DNA of 64,000 nucleotides from Tunicatimonas pelagia (lineage in GTDB: Bacteria > Bacteroidota > Bacteroidia > Cytophagales > Cyclobacteriaceae): the NCBI RefSeq assembly GCF_030506325.1, contig NZ_CP120683.1, positions 124,001-188,000 on the forward strand. Direction: 5' to 3'. This document shows, piece after piece, positions 31,504-41,475 of the stretch. Both the position numbers and the translations under genes were made by a program. Under the pieces are notes generated by a model. The model was given only the letters and a program-made list of their open reading frames with translations, was not told where the DNA came from and did not search any database. Numbering within the stretch: the stretch's first letter is position 1; each line of letters opens with the position of its first letter.

Positions 31504-33867
31504 ATGATAAAGAACTATCTCAAAATCGCCTACCGCAACTTTATCCGAAGTAAAACCTATTCCTTCATCAATGTGCTTGGCCTAGCTCTCAGTATGTTTT
31601 GCGCCATACTGATTATCCTCTGGATTCACGATGAGCTGAGCTACGAATCATTCTGGCCGAACTCCAAGCAGATTTATCGTTTAGTCCAGGCTCCAGAAAT
31701 GAGCGATGGCACTGTGTTCAAAGCAGCCGCCAATACAGCATCTACCCCCGAGCTACTGAAAGAACAGTTTCCTGGCATCGATGAGTACACTCGCTTTCGC
31801 CCTTTCCCCGGTCGATCCTTAGTTGAGTACGGCGAGGCGAAGTTCTACGAAAATACTACCTACGTAGACTCGACCTTCTTTCAAGTTTTTCAACTTCCCT
31901 TCATTATTGGAAACCCGGCTACCGCACTCGATGATCCTAACTCAGTAGTCATCAACGAACAACTAGCCCAAAAGTACTTTGGTGAGAATTGGCAGCAAGA
32001 AGACATCTTAGGCAAGATACTGACGATTGACCAAAATCTTAATTTTGCCATTAGCGGGGTTACTGAGAATTTACCAACCAATACTCATTTTCAGTTCGAT
32101 ATTCTGCTACCATTCCGCAAGTTATACGAACTCGGTTTTAATTTGAGTAATGACAATAACTACTACTACGCTTACTTTTTGCTAGGTCAAGATGTGAATG
32201 GAGACGCTCTTTCGGAGAAAATCACTGAATTCGCCAGAGTAGACGAAGATCTTAACGACTACTTCTATCTGCAAGCACTAGATGATATCCACCTCTACTC
32301 TAACTTCGATATTGATGTATACGGCAGCACCGAACCTCGCTATCCCTACGTCAATATTTTTATTGTAGTGGCACTGGCTATTCTCCTGATTGCCAGTATC
32401 AATTTCATGAATCTCTCTACCGCTCAATCCGAACGAAGAGCCAAGGAAATTGGATTGCGGAAAGCCGTGGGTTCGCAGCGCAGCCAAATTATTGGGCAAC
32501 TACTGAGCGAATCAGTACTGTTATCATTACTGGCTTTAGTAGTCGCCACTGGAACCGTGTTACTATCTTTATCGGCCTTTAACGAGATGGTGGGAAAGAC
32601 TATTGCGCTGAGTTCCGAAAAATGGATTATTGGCATCAGCTTTATTGTAGGAACGGTACTAATTGGTTTGATAGCCGGTAGCTACCCCGCGTTAGTTTTG
32701 TCAGCGTTTAAGCCCGCGCAAGTGCTTAAAGGTGGTCTCTCCGCAAAGCAGGGAGGTACGCTGTTTCGTCGGGTACTGGTTGTTACTCAGTTTGCTGTCA
32801 CCATTATCCTAATCTTGGGTACTACGGTGGTATATCGGCAATTTCAGTACTTTGTAGAAAAAGATTTGGGCTACGATAAAGACTTACTAGTGTATATGCC
32901 GATCCGAGGTGATATACGGAACAACTACGATGGGTTTAAAAACGATATACTGCAACAACCTGCTATCAAGGGACTTACTACTTCTTCTGATATTCCTACC
33001 TATACAATAAGTGCTTCTACCGTTGATTGGGAGGGTAAAAATGAAGACGATAATATCTTATTTCATCACTTTTCGGTGGACTTTGATTATATAGAAACTT
33101 TGGGGTTGGAACTGCTAGAAGGAAGAGCTTTCTCACCCGACTTCCCAGCCGATTCATCCAACTACATCTTGAATGAAGAAGCACTAAAGTTCACTGGATT
33201 TAATGATCCTATTGGAAGGACGTTTAACCTGGGTGGAAATGAAGGCACTATTGTAGGTGTCGTTAAGGACTTTAACTTTAAGTCGTTACACCAGAAAGTA
33301 GAACCGTTGGCACTACACATGATTTTTCGCCCTTCGTATATTATGGCAAACGTAGCTCCCGGAAACACAACAGCTTCCCTAAACTTACTAGAGCAAGCTT
33401 GGAAAACGCATAACCCTAACTATCCGTTTGAGTACCGCTTCATGGATGAAGAGTACGAGCAGTTGTATCAATCGGAGAAACGTATGTCGGACGTTTTTGG
33501 CTACTTCACCTTCTTCACCCTATTCATTGCCTGCCTTGGTCTGATTGGCCTCATCAACCACATGCTTGAAAAACGCAAAAAAGAGGTTAGTATCCGGAAA
33601 GTACTGGGAGCTTCTATTTCCAGCATTCTGTCACTTCTCTCCAAAGAATACATTCGCCTCATTCTGATTGCGTTTTTCATTGCTATTCCAATCGCCCACT
33701 ACTTCATCAGCGATTGGCTAGACAATTACGCTTACCAAGTGGATATTCATTGGTGGCTATATCTAGTACCCGGAGTTTTAGTTCTACTGTTCGCTTTACT
33801 TTCCGTAGGAGGGCAAACATTGAAAGCTGCTCACCAAAACCCCGTTGAGAATTTGCGAAACGAGTAA
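31504..33867 (+). CDS. FtsX/MacB-type ABC transporter permease 1
   Basis: The ATG at 31504 (MIKNYLKIAYRNFIRSK) is the family-typical start; the frame is open from 31471. The 787-residue protein has an N-terminal helix, a MacB-type periplasmic domain, an FtsX domain near residues 280-410 (KEIGLRKAVGSQRSQIIGQL), a second periplasmic domain, and a second FtsX domain ending KEVSIRKVLGASISSILSLL and QNPVENLRNE. It is a two-FtsX-domain permease. Such proteins work with a LolD/MacB-type ATPase, which is absent from the window. Substrates are unknown; they may be peptides, lipoproteins or envelope stress signals. It is first in the array. Confidence 0.88.
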   Translation: MIKNYLKIAYRNFIRSKTYSFINVLGLALSMFCAILIILWIHDELSYESFWPNSKQIYRLVQAPEMSDGTVFKAAANTASTPELLKEQFPGIDEYTRFRPFPGRSLVEYGEAKFYENTTYVDSTFFQVFQLPFIIGNPATALDDPNSVVINEQLAQKYFGENWQQEDILGKILTIDQNLNFAISGVTENLPTNTHFQFDILLPFRKLYELGFNLSNDNNYYYAYFLLGQDVNGDALSEKITEFARVDEDLNDYFYLQALDDIHLYSNFDIDVYGSTEPRYPYVNIFIVVALAILLIASINFMNLSTAQSERRAKEIGLRKAVGSQRSQIIGQLLSESVLLSLLALVVATGTVLLSLSAFNEMVGKTIALSSEKWIIGISFIVGTVLIGLIAGSYPALVLSAFKPAQVLKGGLSAKQGGTLFRRVLVVTQFAVTIILILGTTVVYRQFQYFVEKDLGYDKDLLVYMPIRGDIRNNYDGFKNDILQQPAIKGLTTSSDIPTYTISASTVDWEGKNEDDNILFHHFSVDFDYIETLGLELLEGRAFSPDFPADSSNYILNEEALKFTGFNDPIGRTFNLGGNEGTIVGVVKDFNFKSLHQKVEPLALHMIFRPSYIMANVAPGNTTASLNLLEQAWKTHNPNYPFEYRFMDEEYEQLYQSEKRMSDVFGYFTFFTLFIACLGLIGLINHMLEKRKKEVSIRKVLGASISSILSLLSKEYIRLILIAFFIAIPIAHYFISDWLDNYAYQVDIHWWLYLVPGVLVLLFALLSVGGQTLKAAHQNPVENLRNE

Positions 33868-33966
33868 GTCAATGTACAATGAGCAATGAACAGTGAACAA
33901 TTAATATGTTGTAAACCATACCATTAATTGCACATTGCACACTGTTCTTTGCCAATTGAATAAGTT
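33868..33966. repeat. Hairpin spacer of AATGAACA-type words, permeases 1-2
   Basis: The left side reads CAATGAGCAATGAACAGTG, then AACAATTAAT. The right side reads ATTAATTGCACATTGCACAC and TGTTC, which is nearly the complement. The whole spacer can fold as one long imperfect stem with a loop around 33909-33928. It ends in AAGTT directly before the ATG. Confidence 0.7.
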
Positions 33967-36369
33967 ATGATCAGAAACTATTTGAAAACTGCCCTTCGCC
34001 GAATTAGCCGAGACAAAGGCTTAGCATTTATCAAAGTGCTCGGGCTGAGCATTGGCATTACCTGCTGCTTGGTCATTTATACATTCGTGTCCTACGAGCT
34101 TAGCTTTGACCAGCACCACGAAAAAGCTGACCAGATTTACCGAGTAGTGCAACATACAAAGTATACTGATGATACCTATTACTGGAGTTCCACTGCTTAT
34201 CCCCTAGCCGAAGCTCTACGTAATGATTTTCCTAATGATTTGTCACTCGTTACCCAAACAGCGGGTCCGGTTACGCGCAACTTCGGTCTGGCTGATTCGG
34301 ATAGTGAACTGGATAAATTTGATGAAGAGCAAGTACTGTTCGTTGACCCGTATTTCTGGCAGGTGTTCGATGTAAACTGGTTGCAGGGTAATTCTGAAAC
34401 GGCTTTTTCAAATATGAACTCAGCGGTACTGACTAAAAGCTTGGCAGTCCAGGTATTCGGAAAAAGTAGCGTTGAAGCCAACAAAGTAATTGGAAAAATA
34501 CTTCAACTTAACCATAAAGATGCGCTACAAATAACCGGAGTGGTGGACGATCCACCGGTAACTTCTTCTATTCGGTTTCGGATGCTAGTCCCTTACGAAT
34601 TCTTCCGAGTCAATAATCCCTACTTTGCTGAAAACTGGTCAGGTAACTATCAGGGTACTACTTACATTATTCCGCAGGCTGATACTCCGGTGAGTGAATT
34701 GGAACGGCAAATCGATACCTGGAAATCGAAGTATCTGGATGAGCAGGATCGGCAGCGGATTAGTTATGCGCTTCAACCACTACCGGAAATCCACACCGAA
34801 ACGTTGTACAGTACCAGCATCAATAGCTATACCATGCCAATGAAAGTCACTCGGTCGGCTAGCTGGATTGGTATATTCATTCTGTTAATCGCCTGTATTA
34901 ACTTTATCAATCTGGCGATGGCTCAGGCTTCTCGGCAAGCCAAAGAGGTAGGAGTCAGAAAAGTACTGGGTGGAAGTCGAGTGCAGCTCTTCACGCAGCA
35001 TCTTAGTGAAAACAGTCTGATTGTAGGAGGTGCCATTGTTATATCACTATTGTTGACTACTTTCTGCCTACGTCAGATCAATGATTTACTCGCCGTCTTT
35101 CGGCTAGAGTTATCGTTAAGCAGCAATATTATCGGAATTAGTTTGCTACTGGCTTTGATAGTAAGTGCTCTGGCTACCGTGTACCCAGCTCTAGTCGTCT
35201 CAGCCTTTGAGCCAGTGAAGGCACTAAAAGGCAATATCGTCTCGTTTCGGGATCGCAGCTTTGGCTTGCATAAGTCGTTAATTGTGCTTCAGTTTTCTAT
35301 TGTGCTGGTATTAGGAACCTGTGCACTAGTAGTGTACCAACAGTTAAAGTACGTTCAGGACATCGACCTAGGATTTACTACCGAAGCAATCGTCACTACT
35401 AAAGTACCGAGTGAACAACAGACTGAAGCCCTGCGAACTCGCCTTCTAAATCAACCAGCGATTACCGAAGTAACCCTGGCTACGGGTGCCCCTACCGCTA
35501 CCGGAATCCGCAACGGCACTACCGCTCGCCTCCCCCACCAAACCGAAGTAGACGGTATAGAATCTGAGATGAAGAGCATTGATTTGCACTATTTAGATTT
35601 CTATCAACTAGAACTGATTGCCGGAAGAAACTTCACGCGAACTAGCACCCAGTTTGACGAATTTATTGTAAACGAAACACTTGCCAACGCCCTCTTTACA
35701 TCACCCGAAGCAGCCTTGGGACAGGAATTAGATATTAACGAAGGGCGAGCCACAATTGTGGGAGTGGTAAGAGATTATCACAACAATTCATTGCAGGAAG
35801 AAATAAGCCCCGGTGTTTTCATTAATTGGGACTACGGTATTTATGAAGCAGCGGTCAGATTATCGGGCTTGTCGGATGGACTGGCCCAGCTGAAAGAAGG
35901 TTGGGAAGCGGTATTTCCTCAACGTGTTTACGAATACGCTTTTCTAGACGATCAGTTAGCCTCCAGTTATCAGTTGGAACAAATGATCCTGCGAGGCTTT
36001 ACGATCTTCGCCATCCTAGCTATCCTGATTGCCTGCTTAGGCTTGATCGGGCTTACTACTTTTAGCCTGACCCGCCGAACCAAAGAAATTGGTATCCGCA
36101 AGGTGCTGGGAGCCACGGTGCAGCAGGTCTTCGCGCTGCTTTCTCAGCAGTACCTCAAACTCATTATTATTGCGGCCGTCATTGCCGTTCCGGTTGCCAA
36201 TTATTTTCTGGCCGATTGGCTAGCCGATTTCGCTTACCGAATCACGATAGCTTGGTGGTTCTTTGTGCTACCAACGGCTATGGTTTTACTAATTGCTTTA
36301 ATTGCTATCAGCACTCAGACCCTTCAAGCAGCCACCCGGAACCCGATGGATAGTTTACGGAATGAATAA
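33967..36369 (+). CDS. FtsX/MacB-type ABC transporter permease 2
   Basis: The 800-residue protein starts MIRNYLKTALRRISRDKG and has the same two-FtsX-domain layout as permease 1. The first FtsX domain has KEVGVRKVLGGSRVQLFTQH; the second has RRTKEIGIRKVLGATVQQVFALL, and the C-terminus reads RNPMDSLRNE. The periplasmic domains differ strongly from those of the other five permeases while the membrane domains are alike, suggesting different substrates or partners on one machinery. It probably lies in the same transcript as permease 1, separated by a 99-bp hairpin spacer. Confidence 0.88.
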   Translation: MIRNYLKTALRRISRDKGLAFIKVLGLSIGITCCLVIYTFVSYELSFDQHHEKADQIYRVVQHTKYTDDTYYWSSTAYPLAEALRNDFPNDLSLVTQTAGPVTRNFGLADSDSELDKFDEEQVLFVDPYFWQVFDVNWLQGNSETAFSNMNSAVLTKSLAVQVFGKSSVEANKVIGKILQLNHKDALQITGVVDDPPVTSSIRFRMLVPYEFFRVNNPYFAENWSGNYQGTTYIIPQADTPVSELERQIDTWKSKYLDEQDRQRISYALQPLPEIHTETLYSTSINSYTMPMKVTRSASWIGIFILLIACINFINLAMAQASRQAKEVGVRKVLGGSRVQLFTQHLSENSLIVGGAIVISLLLTTFCLRQINDLLAVFRLELSLSSNIIGISLLLALIVSALATVYPALVVSAFEPVKALKGNIVSFRDRSFGLHKSLIVLQFSIVLVLGTCALVVYQQLKYVQDIDLGFTTEAIVTTKVPSEQQTEALRTRLLNQPAITEVTLATGAPTATGIRNGTTARLPHQTEVDGIESEMKSIDLHYLDFYQLELIAGRNFTRTSTQFDEFIVNETLANALFTSPEAALGQELDINEGRATIVGVVRDYHNNSLQEEISPGVFINWDYGIYEAAVRLSGLSDGLAQLKEGWEAVFPQRVYEYAFLDDQLASSYQLEQMILRGFTIFAILAILIACLGLIGLTTFSLTRRTKEIGIRKVLGATVQQVFALLSQQYLKLIIIAAVIAVPVANYFLADWLADFAYRITIAWWFFVLPTAMVLLIALIAISTQTLQAATRNPMDSLRNE

Positions 36370-36475
36370 TTCAAACAATGAACAGAGAACAATTAGCAGT
36401 GAACAATTGAAGCTAACAACTTCCTAATTAAGTTACTGCACATTGCTAATTGCTCTTTGCTAACTGATTAAAGTT
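36370..36475. repeat. Hairpin spacer of AATGAACA-type words, permeases 2-3
   Basis: GAACAATTAGCAGTGAACAA on the left is complementary in large part to CATTGCTAATTGCTCTTTGC on the right. The spacer ends in AAAGTT before the ATG. No ORF. Confidence 0.7.
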
Positions 36476-38911
36476 ATGACGAAGAACTACTTCAAAATAG
36501 CCTATCGGAATTTGCTTAAGAATAAGCACTTCTCGCTGATTAATATCATCGGGCTTTCCATTAGCTTATGTGCCAGCCTGTTTCTGGGCATTTTCATTCT
36601 GTTTGAATTGAGCTACGATAATTTTCATGAGCGAAGTGATGATATTTATCGAGTGGGCGCGGCGATGTACATTGATGGCAAAGAGCAGGCTCGAGTTCCT
36701 AAAAATCTACCTCCACTAGCCGCCGCCTTACAAAGCAGCTATCCGGAAGTAGAAAGCTTCGTTCGTTTGGTTCCGCTAGAAGGCTCAGTAGCGATAGCCA
36801 ATGAAGATAATCAAAGCGTATTTAACGAGAAAAAACTCTTTTTCGTGGATTCTACTTTCTTCGATATCTTTTCCTTTTCGGAGGTATCCGGCGAGCTTTC
36901 TACGGCACTACAGCAACCTAACAGCATCGTCCTGACCCGAGCTATGGCTCAGAAATACTTTGGTAATGATGAAGTCATGGGGAAGACATTAGTTCTTAAG
37001 GAAGGAAATATGAAAGTTCCGTTGAAAATCACGGGAATATGCGAAGATGTACCTACTAACTCTCATCTCGCCTTCGACTTTCTGGTTTCCATCAATACGC
37101 TGATTCCTCTCTGGGGTGAAGAAAGAGTAAACGAGGATTGGGGAAGTTGGACCTTTTATACCTATTTGCTGCTCAAACCCGGTAGCAGTCTCCAGAAGTT
37201 AGAAGAACAGCTAGCCTCGTTTACCGAAAAGGAGATCGCCCCGAGGTGGCCCGCCAATTTTGCGATACAGAACGTACTGCAACCTTTGCCAGACATTCAT
37301 TTGTATTCGGATATGGTGCAGGAAATCAAGCCCAACAGCAGCATTCAGCTTATCTACATTCTGGGAGCAGTAGCCCTGCTTATTTTGCTGATTGCCTGGA
37401 TCAACTACACCAACCTCACTACCGCGAAAGCCATAGATCGAGCCAGAGAGATAGGTGTTCGTAAAGTTGCCGGGGCCGACCGAAAGCAGCTGGTTCAGCA
37501 ATTTATCGGCGAGTCGGTATTTCTGAACTTATTAGGTTTGTTACTTGCTTTACTCCTCTTCTATTTACTGAAACCCGCGGTTCATCAACTGATCGGCGTG
37601 CCGCTGTATTTATGGCAGGATGAAAGAATCTGGCTATTGATCCTTAGCTTTTTCGTAATAGGTACGTTAGGCTCCGCTTTTTATCCGGCGTTGCTTATAT
37701 CCTCCTATCCGATAAGTCGGCTTACCCGAGCCAGCTTTACTACCCCAGGGAAAGGAAATCTTCTCAAAAAAGCATTGGTGATATTTCAGTTTACTACTTG
37801 CTTGGCACTAATTTCTGCTACCTTTTCTATTGATCGTCAGCTTACCTTTATGCAGAAACAAGACCTAGGTATGGACATCAGCCAGATGCTGATTTTACCC
37901 AATCCTGATGTGGTAGATAGTACTTTTGCTCAGAAAGTCACCTTCTTCAAACAAGCACTTTCGAGAAAAGCGGGTATCCTAAATGTAGCCAGCTCGACTC
38001 AGGTGCCGGGCAATGCCGAGGATTTAATCAAGGGCGGTTTGCGTCGAGCTGAGAGTCCGTCAGAAGAAGGCGCGAACCACTACAGTTGGCGCATCAGTGC
38101 TGAATTTGCTACCACCTACGATTTGCGTTTTTTGGCTGGCAGAAACTTTTCGGAAGCCTACGGCAATGAGCAGCAGCATGTCATCATCAACAGAAAAGCG
38201 GCTGACATACTGGGGTTTGTAGATGCAGAAGAGGCTATTGATAAAGAAATCCGCATGAATCAGAGAGACCAGCCTATGACGGTCATTGGAGTAGTAGATA
38301 ATTTTAATATGCGATCACTCAAAGCCGCTTACGATCCTATGGTTTTCTTTTTGGATAATGAAGGAGATTTTGGCTACTACGCGGTGAAAATACAAGCGAA
38401 AGAAACAGATTACGCCGCCATTCTCGCTGAAGTAGAACTGACCTGGAAAGAAGCGTTTCCTGGCAATCCATTTGACTATTTCTTTCTGGATGACTACTTC
38501 AACGCGCAATATAGTGCCGAAGAGAGGTTCGGAAATATATTTGGCATCTTTGCTTTACTGACCATTTTTATTGCCTGTTTAGGACTCTTTGGCCTCTCTT
38601 CCATCGCAACCATACAGCGAACCAAGGAAATTGGCATTCGGAAGGTACTCGGAGCGTCGGTACAAAGTTTATTGCTACTATTATCTACCGAATATGTTTA
38701 CCTGCTTTTGATTGCGACTGCTATCGCCATTCCTATTGCTAACTACTTGATCACCGACTGGCTGCAAAGCTTCGCCTACCGCATTGAGGTAGATGCCTGG
38801 CTATATCTCGGGCCGGTAATAATAATCTTACTAATTGCTTTGCTTACTATCAGTACTCAAACGCTCCGAGCCGCTTACCAAAACCCCGTAGATAGTTTAC
38901 GAGATGAATAA
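36476..38911 (+). CDS. FtsX/MacB-type ABC transporter permease 3
   Basis: The 811-residue protein begins MTKNYFKIAYRNLLKNKHF. The first FtsX domain carries REIGVRKVAGADRKQLVQQF, and the second RTKEIGIRKVLGASVQSLLLLLS; the tail is QNPVDSLRDE. The layout and length are as for the other members, so it is a complete gene. There is no catalytic ATPase domain. The gene is flanked on both sides by the hairpin type of spacer. Confidence 0.88.
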   Translation: MTKNYFKIAYRNLLKNKHFSLINIIGLSISLCASLFLGIFILFELSYDNFHERSDDIYRVGAAMYIDGKEQARVPKNLPPLAAALQSSYPEVESFVRLVPLEGSVAIANEDNQSVFNEKKLFFVDSTFFDIFSFSEVSGELSTALQQPNSIVLTRAMAQKYFGNDEVMGKTLVLKEGNMKVPLKITGICEDVPTNSHLAFDFLVSINTLIPLWGEERVNEDWGSWTFYTYLLLKPGSSLQKLEEQLASFTEKEIAPRWPANFAIQNVLQPLPDIHLYSDMVQEIKPNSSIQLIYILGAVALLILLIAWINYTNLTTAKAIDRAREIGVRKVAGADRKQLVQQFIGESVFLNLLGLLLALLLFYLLKPAVHQLIGVPLYLWQDERIWLLILSFFVIGTLGSAFYPALLISSYPISRLTRASFTTPGKGNLLKKALVIFQFTTCLALISATFSIDRQLTFMQKQDLGMDISQMLILPNPDVVDSTFAQKVTFFKQALSRKAGILNVASSTQVPGNAEDLIKGGLRRAESPSEEGANHYSWRISAEFATTYDLRFLAGRNFSEAYGNEQQHVIINRKAADILGFVDAEEAIDKEIRMNQRDQPMTVIGVVDNFNMRSLKAAYDPMVFFLDNEGDFGYYAVKIQAKETDYAAILAEVELTWKEAFPGNPFDYFFLDDYFNAQYSAEERFGNIFGIFALLTIFIACLGLFGLSSIATIQRTKEIGIRKVLGASVQSLLLLLSTEYVYLLLIATAIAIPIANYLITDWLQSFAYRIEVDAWLYLGPVIIILLIALLTISTQTLRAAYQNPVDSLRDE

Positions 38912-39053
38912 TTTAGTCAATGAACAATTAGCAATGTACAGTGTGCAATTGATACATATTGGTATCACTAACAGTAGGTTGTTAATTGCTAACTGCGCGG
39001 GGTACTCTGCACATTGTTAATTGCTAACTGCTAACTGCTAATTGATAAAAGTT
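38912..39053. repeat. Hairpin spacer of AATGAACA-type words, permeases 3-4
   Basis: TCAATGAACAATTAGCAATG on the left faces ACATTGTTAATTGCTAACTG and further CTAACTGCTAATTG copies on the right. A middle part, AATTGATACATATTGGTATC, closely resembles the spacer at 44498-44597. It looks longer by partial duplication (two TTAATTGCTAACTGC copies). It ends in AAAAGTT before the ATG at 39054. Confidence 0.7.
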
Positions 39054-41432
39054 ATGATAAAAAATTACTTACTCATCGCCTTCCGACACTTTTGGAAACA
39101 AAAGCTGTTTTCTTCCATCAATATCATAGGCTTATCATTGGGCATAGCCTGTAGTCTTCTGGTTTACCTCTGGGTGCAATATCAGCTAGGCTACGATCAA
39201 TCACAGGCTAAAAAAGATAATACCTTTTTGGTATTAGGTGATTGGAGCTATTCGGATGGTAGCCGTGACATAAGTTTAACTACGCCGGCTAACTTAGCTG
39301 AGGAACTAAAGCAGAATATTTCGGGAATTGCTCAAACTACCCGACTAGTAGGCGACTGGTCCTCCGACAATATTCTCCAAGTGGGAGATGCTCTGATTAC
39401 TCAAACCGGTATTTACGCCGACAGTACCTTCCTAAGTATTTTTACGTATCCGCTTGCACGAGGAAATCCGCAGCAAGCATTAGTAAACTCAACTAGCATT
39501 GTTATCAATAGAGCAACCGCGAACGCACTATTTGGCGCAGAAGAGCCACTGGGCAAAACCATTACTGTTCGTGATAAGGAAGGAAACCGGGAATATGTAG
39601 TTAGCGGAGTTTTGGCCGACCAACCGCTGAACAACTCGCTATCGTTCGATTTCATACTGCCTTATCCTGATCTTGAAAACCGCCACGAGTGGCTTAAGAA
39701 ATGGGGAAGTAGCTCAGTAGTTACTGCGGTAGAACTGGAAGATCCAACACAGTTTGCCGAAATTAATCGACAGATACGCCCGATGATTACTCGTTATAAG
39801 GAAGATCTAAATTTCGAACTAAGGCTATTTTCCTACGCTGATCTTCACCTGCGCTCCCCCTTTCGGACTGGTGAGATTGGGTTATTTTCATTGGGTAGTA
39901 TCACCTACGTCTACTTATTTTCAGCTATTGCCCTTTTAGTGCTGACGATCGCTTGTATCAATTTTGTCAACCTAGCTACTGCCCAAGCCAGTCAGCGAGC
40001 TACAGAAGTAGGGGTTCGTAAAGCAGTAGGAGGTTCTCGGCAGGTACTGACCGGACAATTTCTTTACGAATCGCTTCTAACCGTCACATTTGCCACTGGA
40101 TTAGCCCTACTCTTAGTTGAGCTAGGCTTCATTATATTTGATTCACTTCTTCCCGAAGGATTATCCGTCCCCTACCATGAAGCTTGGTTTATCGTTTCGC
40201 TGTTGAGCGTGATTGCAGGTACTACGCTCTTGGCAGGTAGCTATCCAGCATTGATTTTATCCTCTCTCAATCCGGTGAAGGCATTAAAAGGGGGAACGAT
40301 TTCAGGTACCAGAGGAAGTAAGTTACGTCCTGTATTGGTCACATCTCAGTTTGTACTGTCTACCATATTACTGACGGGGACGTTGGCGATCTATCTTCAG
40401 ATCCAATACGTTCAGGAAAAAAACTTAGGATTAGATCGCAGTAATGTGATTGGCTTTTCTACTAATCCTACGATTAATCAACACTTTAGTACCTTCAAAC
40501 AGTCTTTACTTCAACACCCGGCTTTTGTATCGGTGACCCGCGGAGGAGAGAATCCACTCAACATGCAAAGCGAATCGAGCGATCCCTATTGGCTAGGTAA
40601 AACCGAAGACGATAACCGCGCTTTTAATCTGGCCATGATCGATTACGATTTTTTTAGAACGTTGGATGTATCGTTGGTAGCTGGACGTAGTTTTTCCCCC
40701 GAATTTAGCCAAGATACCATTAATTATATCATCAATGAAGAAGCAGCCCGACAAATGGGGTTAGAAAATCCCGTAGGTTCTGAGTTACACTTTTGGCGGG
40801 GCAAAGGACAAATTGTTGGAGTGGTTAAAGACTTTCACTACCACTCACTACACCAGCCTATTGGCTCGATCATATTTATGTTATGGCCCGGCAACGCCGA
40901 AGAGGCTTATATTCGGATTGCCCCTGGTCAAACCTCCGAGGCCGTAGATGCTCTACAGCAAGTATATGCTCAATATCAGCCTGATGTTCCACTAGATTAT
41001 CATTTCTTGGATGAAAGCTTTGATCAGATGTACCGCTACGAACAACGCATTGGGTCTATTGTCAATGTATTTGCAGTGTTAGCGATTATCATTTCTGCCC
41101 TCGGCTTGTTAGGAATGGCTACCTATACCGCTCAGCGTCGTCAGAAAGAAATTGGTGTCCGAAAAGTACTAGGGGCATCAGTGAGTCAATTGCTTCTATT
41201 ACTTTCGAGTCAATATCTGAAACTAGTCGTGATAGCTTTAGCCATTGCTATTCCAGTAGCTAATTTCTTATTAGCAGAGTGGCTAAACAGTTTTGCTTAT
41301 CATATTGATCGACAATGGTGGCTATTTGCCCTACCAGCGGGACTCTTGTTTGCAGTCATCCTACTTTCGGTAGGCGGACAAACCTTAAAGGCGGCTCAGC
41401 AAAACCCGGTAGATAGCTTGAAGGATGAATGA
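39054..41432 (+). CDS. FtsX/MacB-type ABC transporter permease 4
   Basis: The ATG at 39054 (MIKNYLLIAFRHFWKQKLF) is chosen over an upstream TTG because it matches the family start and the conserved AGTTATG context; this gives 792 residues. The first FtsX domain has TEVGVRKAVGGSRQVLTGQF, the second QKEIGVRKVLGASVSQLLLL, and the end is QNPVDSLKDE. The following gene is a small HTH gene just 41 bp downstream, so this permease ends the first block of four. Confidence 0.87.
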   Translation: MIKNYLLIAFRHFWKQKLFSSINIIGLSLGIACSLLVYLWVQYQLGYDQSQAKKDNTFLVLGDWSYSDGSRDISLTTPANLAEELKQNISGIAQTTRLVGDWSSDNILQVGDALITQTGIYADSTFLSIFTYPLARGNPQQALVNSTSIVINRATANALFGAEEPLGKTITVRDKEGNREYVVSGVLADQPLNNSLSFDFILPYPDLENRHEWLKKWGSSSVVTAVELEDPTQFAEINRQIRPMITRYKEDLNFELRLFSYADLHLRSPFRTGEIGLFSLGSITYVYLFSAIALLVLTIACINFVNLATAQASQRATEVGVRKAVGGSRQVLTGQFLYESLLTVTFATGLALLLVELGFIIFDSLLPEGLSVPYHEAWFIVSLLSVIAGTTLLAGSYPALILSSLNPVKALKGGTISGTRGSKLRPVLVTSQFVLSTILLTGTLAIYLQIQYVQEKNLGLDRSNVIGFSTNPTINQHFSTFKQSLLQHPAFVSVTRGGENPLNMQSESSDPYWLGKTEDDNRAFNLAMIDYDFFRTLDVSLVAGRSFSPEFSQDTINYIINEEAARQMGLENPVGSELHFWRGKGQIVGVVKDFHYHSLHQPIGSIIFMLWPGNAEEAYIRIAPGQTSEAVDALQQVYAQYQPDVPLDYHFLDESFDQMYRYEQRIGSIVNVFAVLAIIISALGLLGMATYTAQRRQKEIGVRKVLGASVSQLLLLLSSQYLKLVVIALAIAIPVANFLLAEWLNSFAYHIDRQWWLFALPAGLLFAVILLSVGGQTLKAAQQNPVDSLKDE

Positions 41433-41440
41433 AGAAAATT

Positions 41441-41475
41441 GTTTACTATAAGTAAACTTACTGTCTTTCGTAAGT
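41441..41475. promoter_or_regulatory. Palindromes overlapping the start of the HigA-like gene
   Basis: GTTTACT-ATA-AGTAAAC (41441-41457) is a perfect dyad, and ACTTAC with GTAAGT (41456-41475) forms a second inverted repeat that reaches into the GTG start. They lie in the 41-bp gap before the HTH gene and are good candidates for its own operator. Confidence 0.6.
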
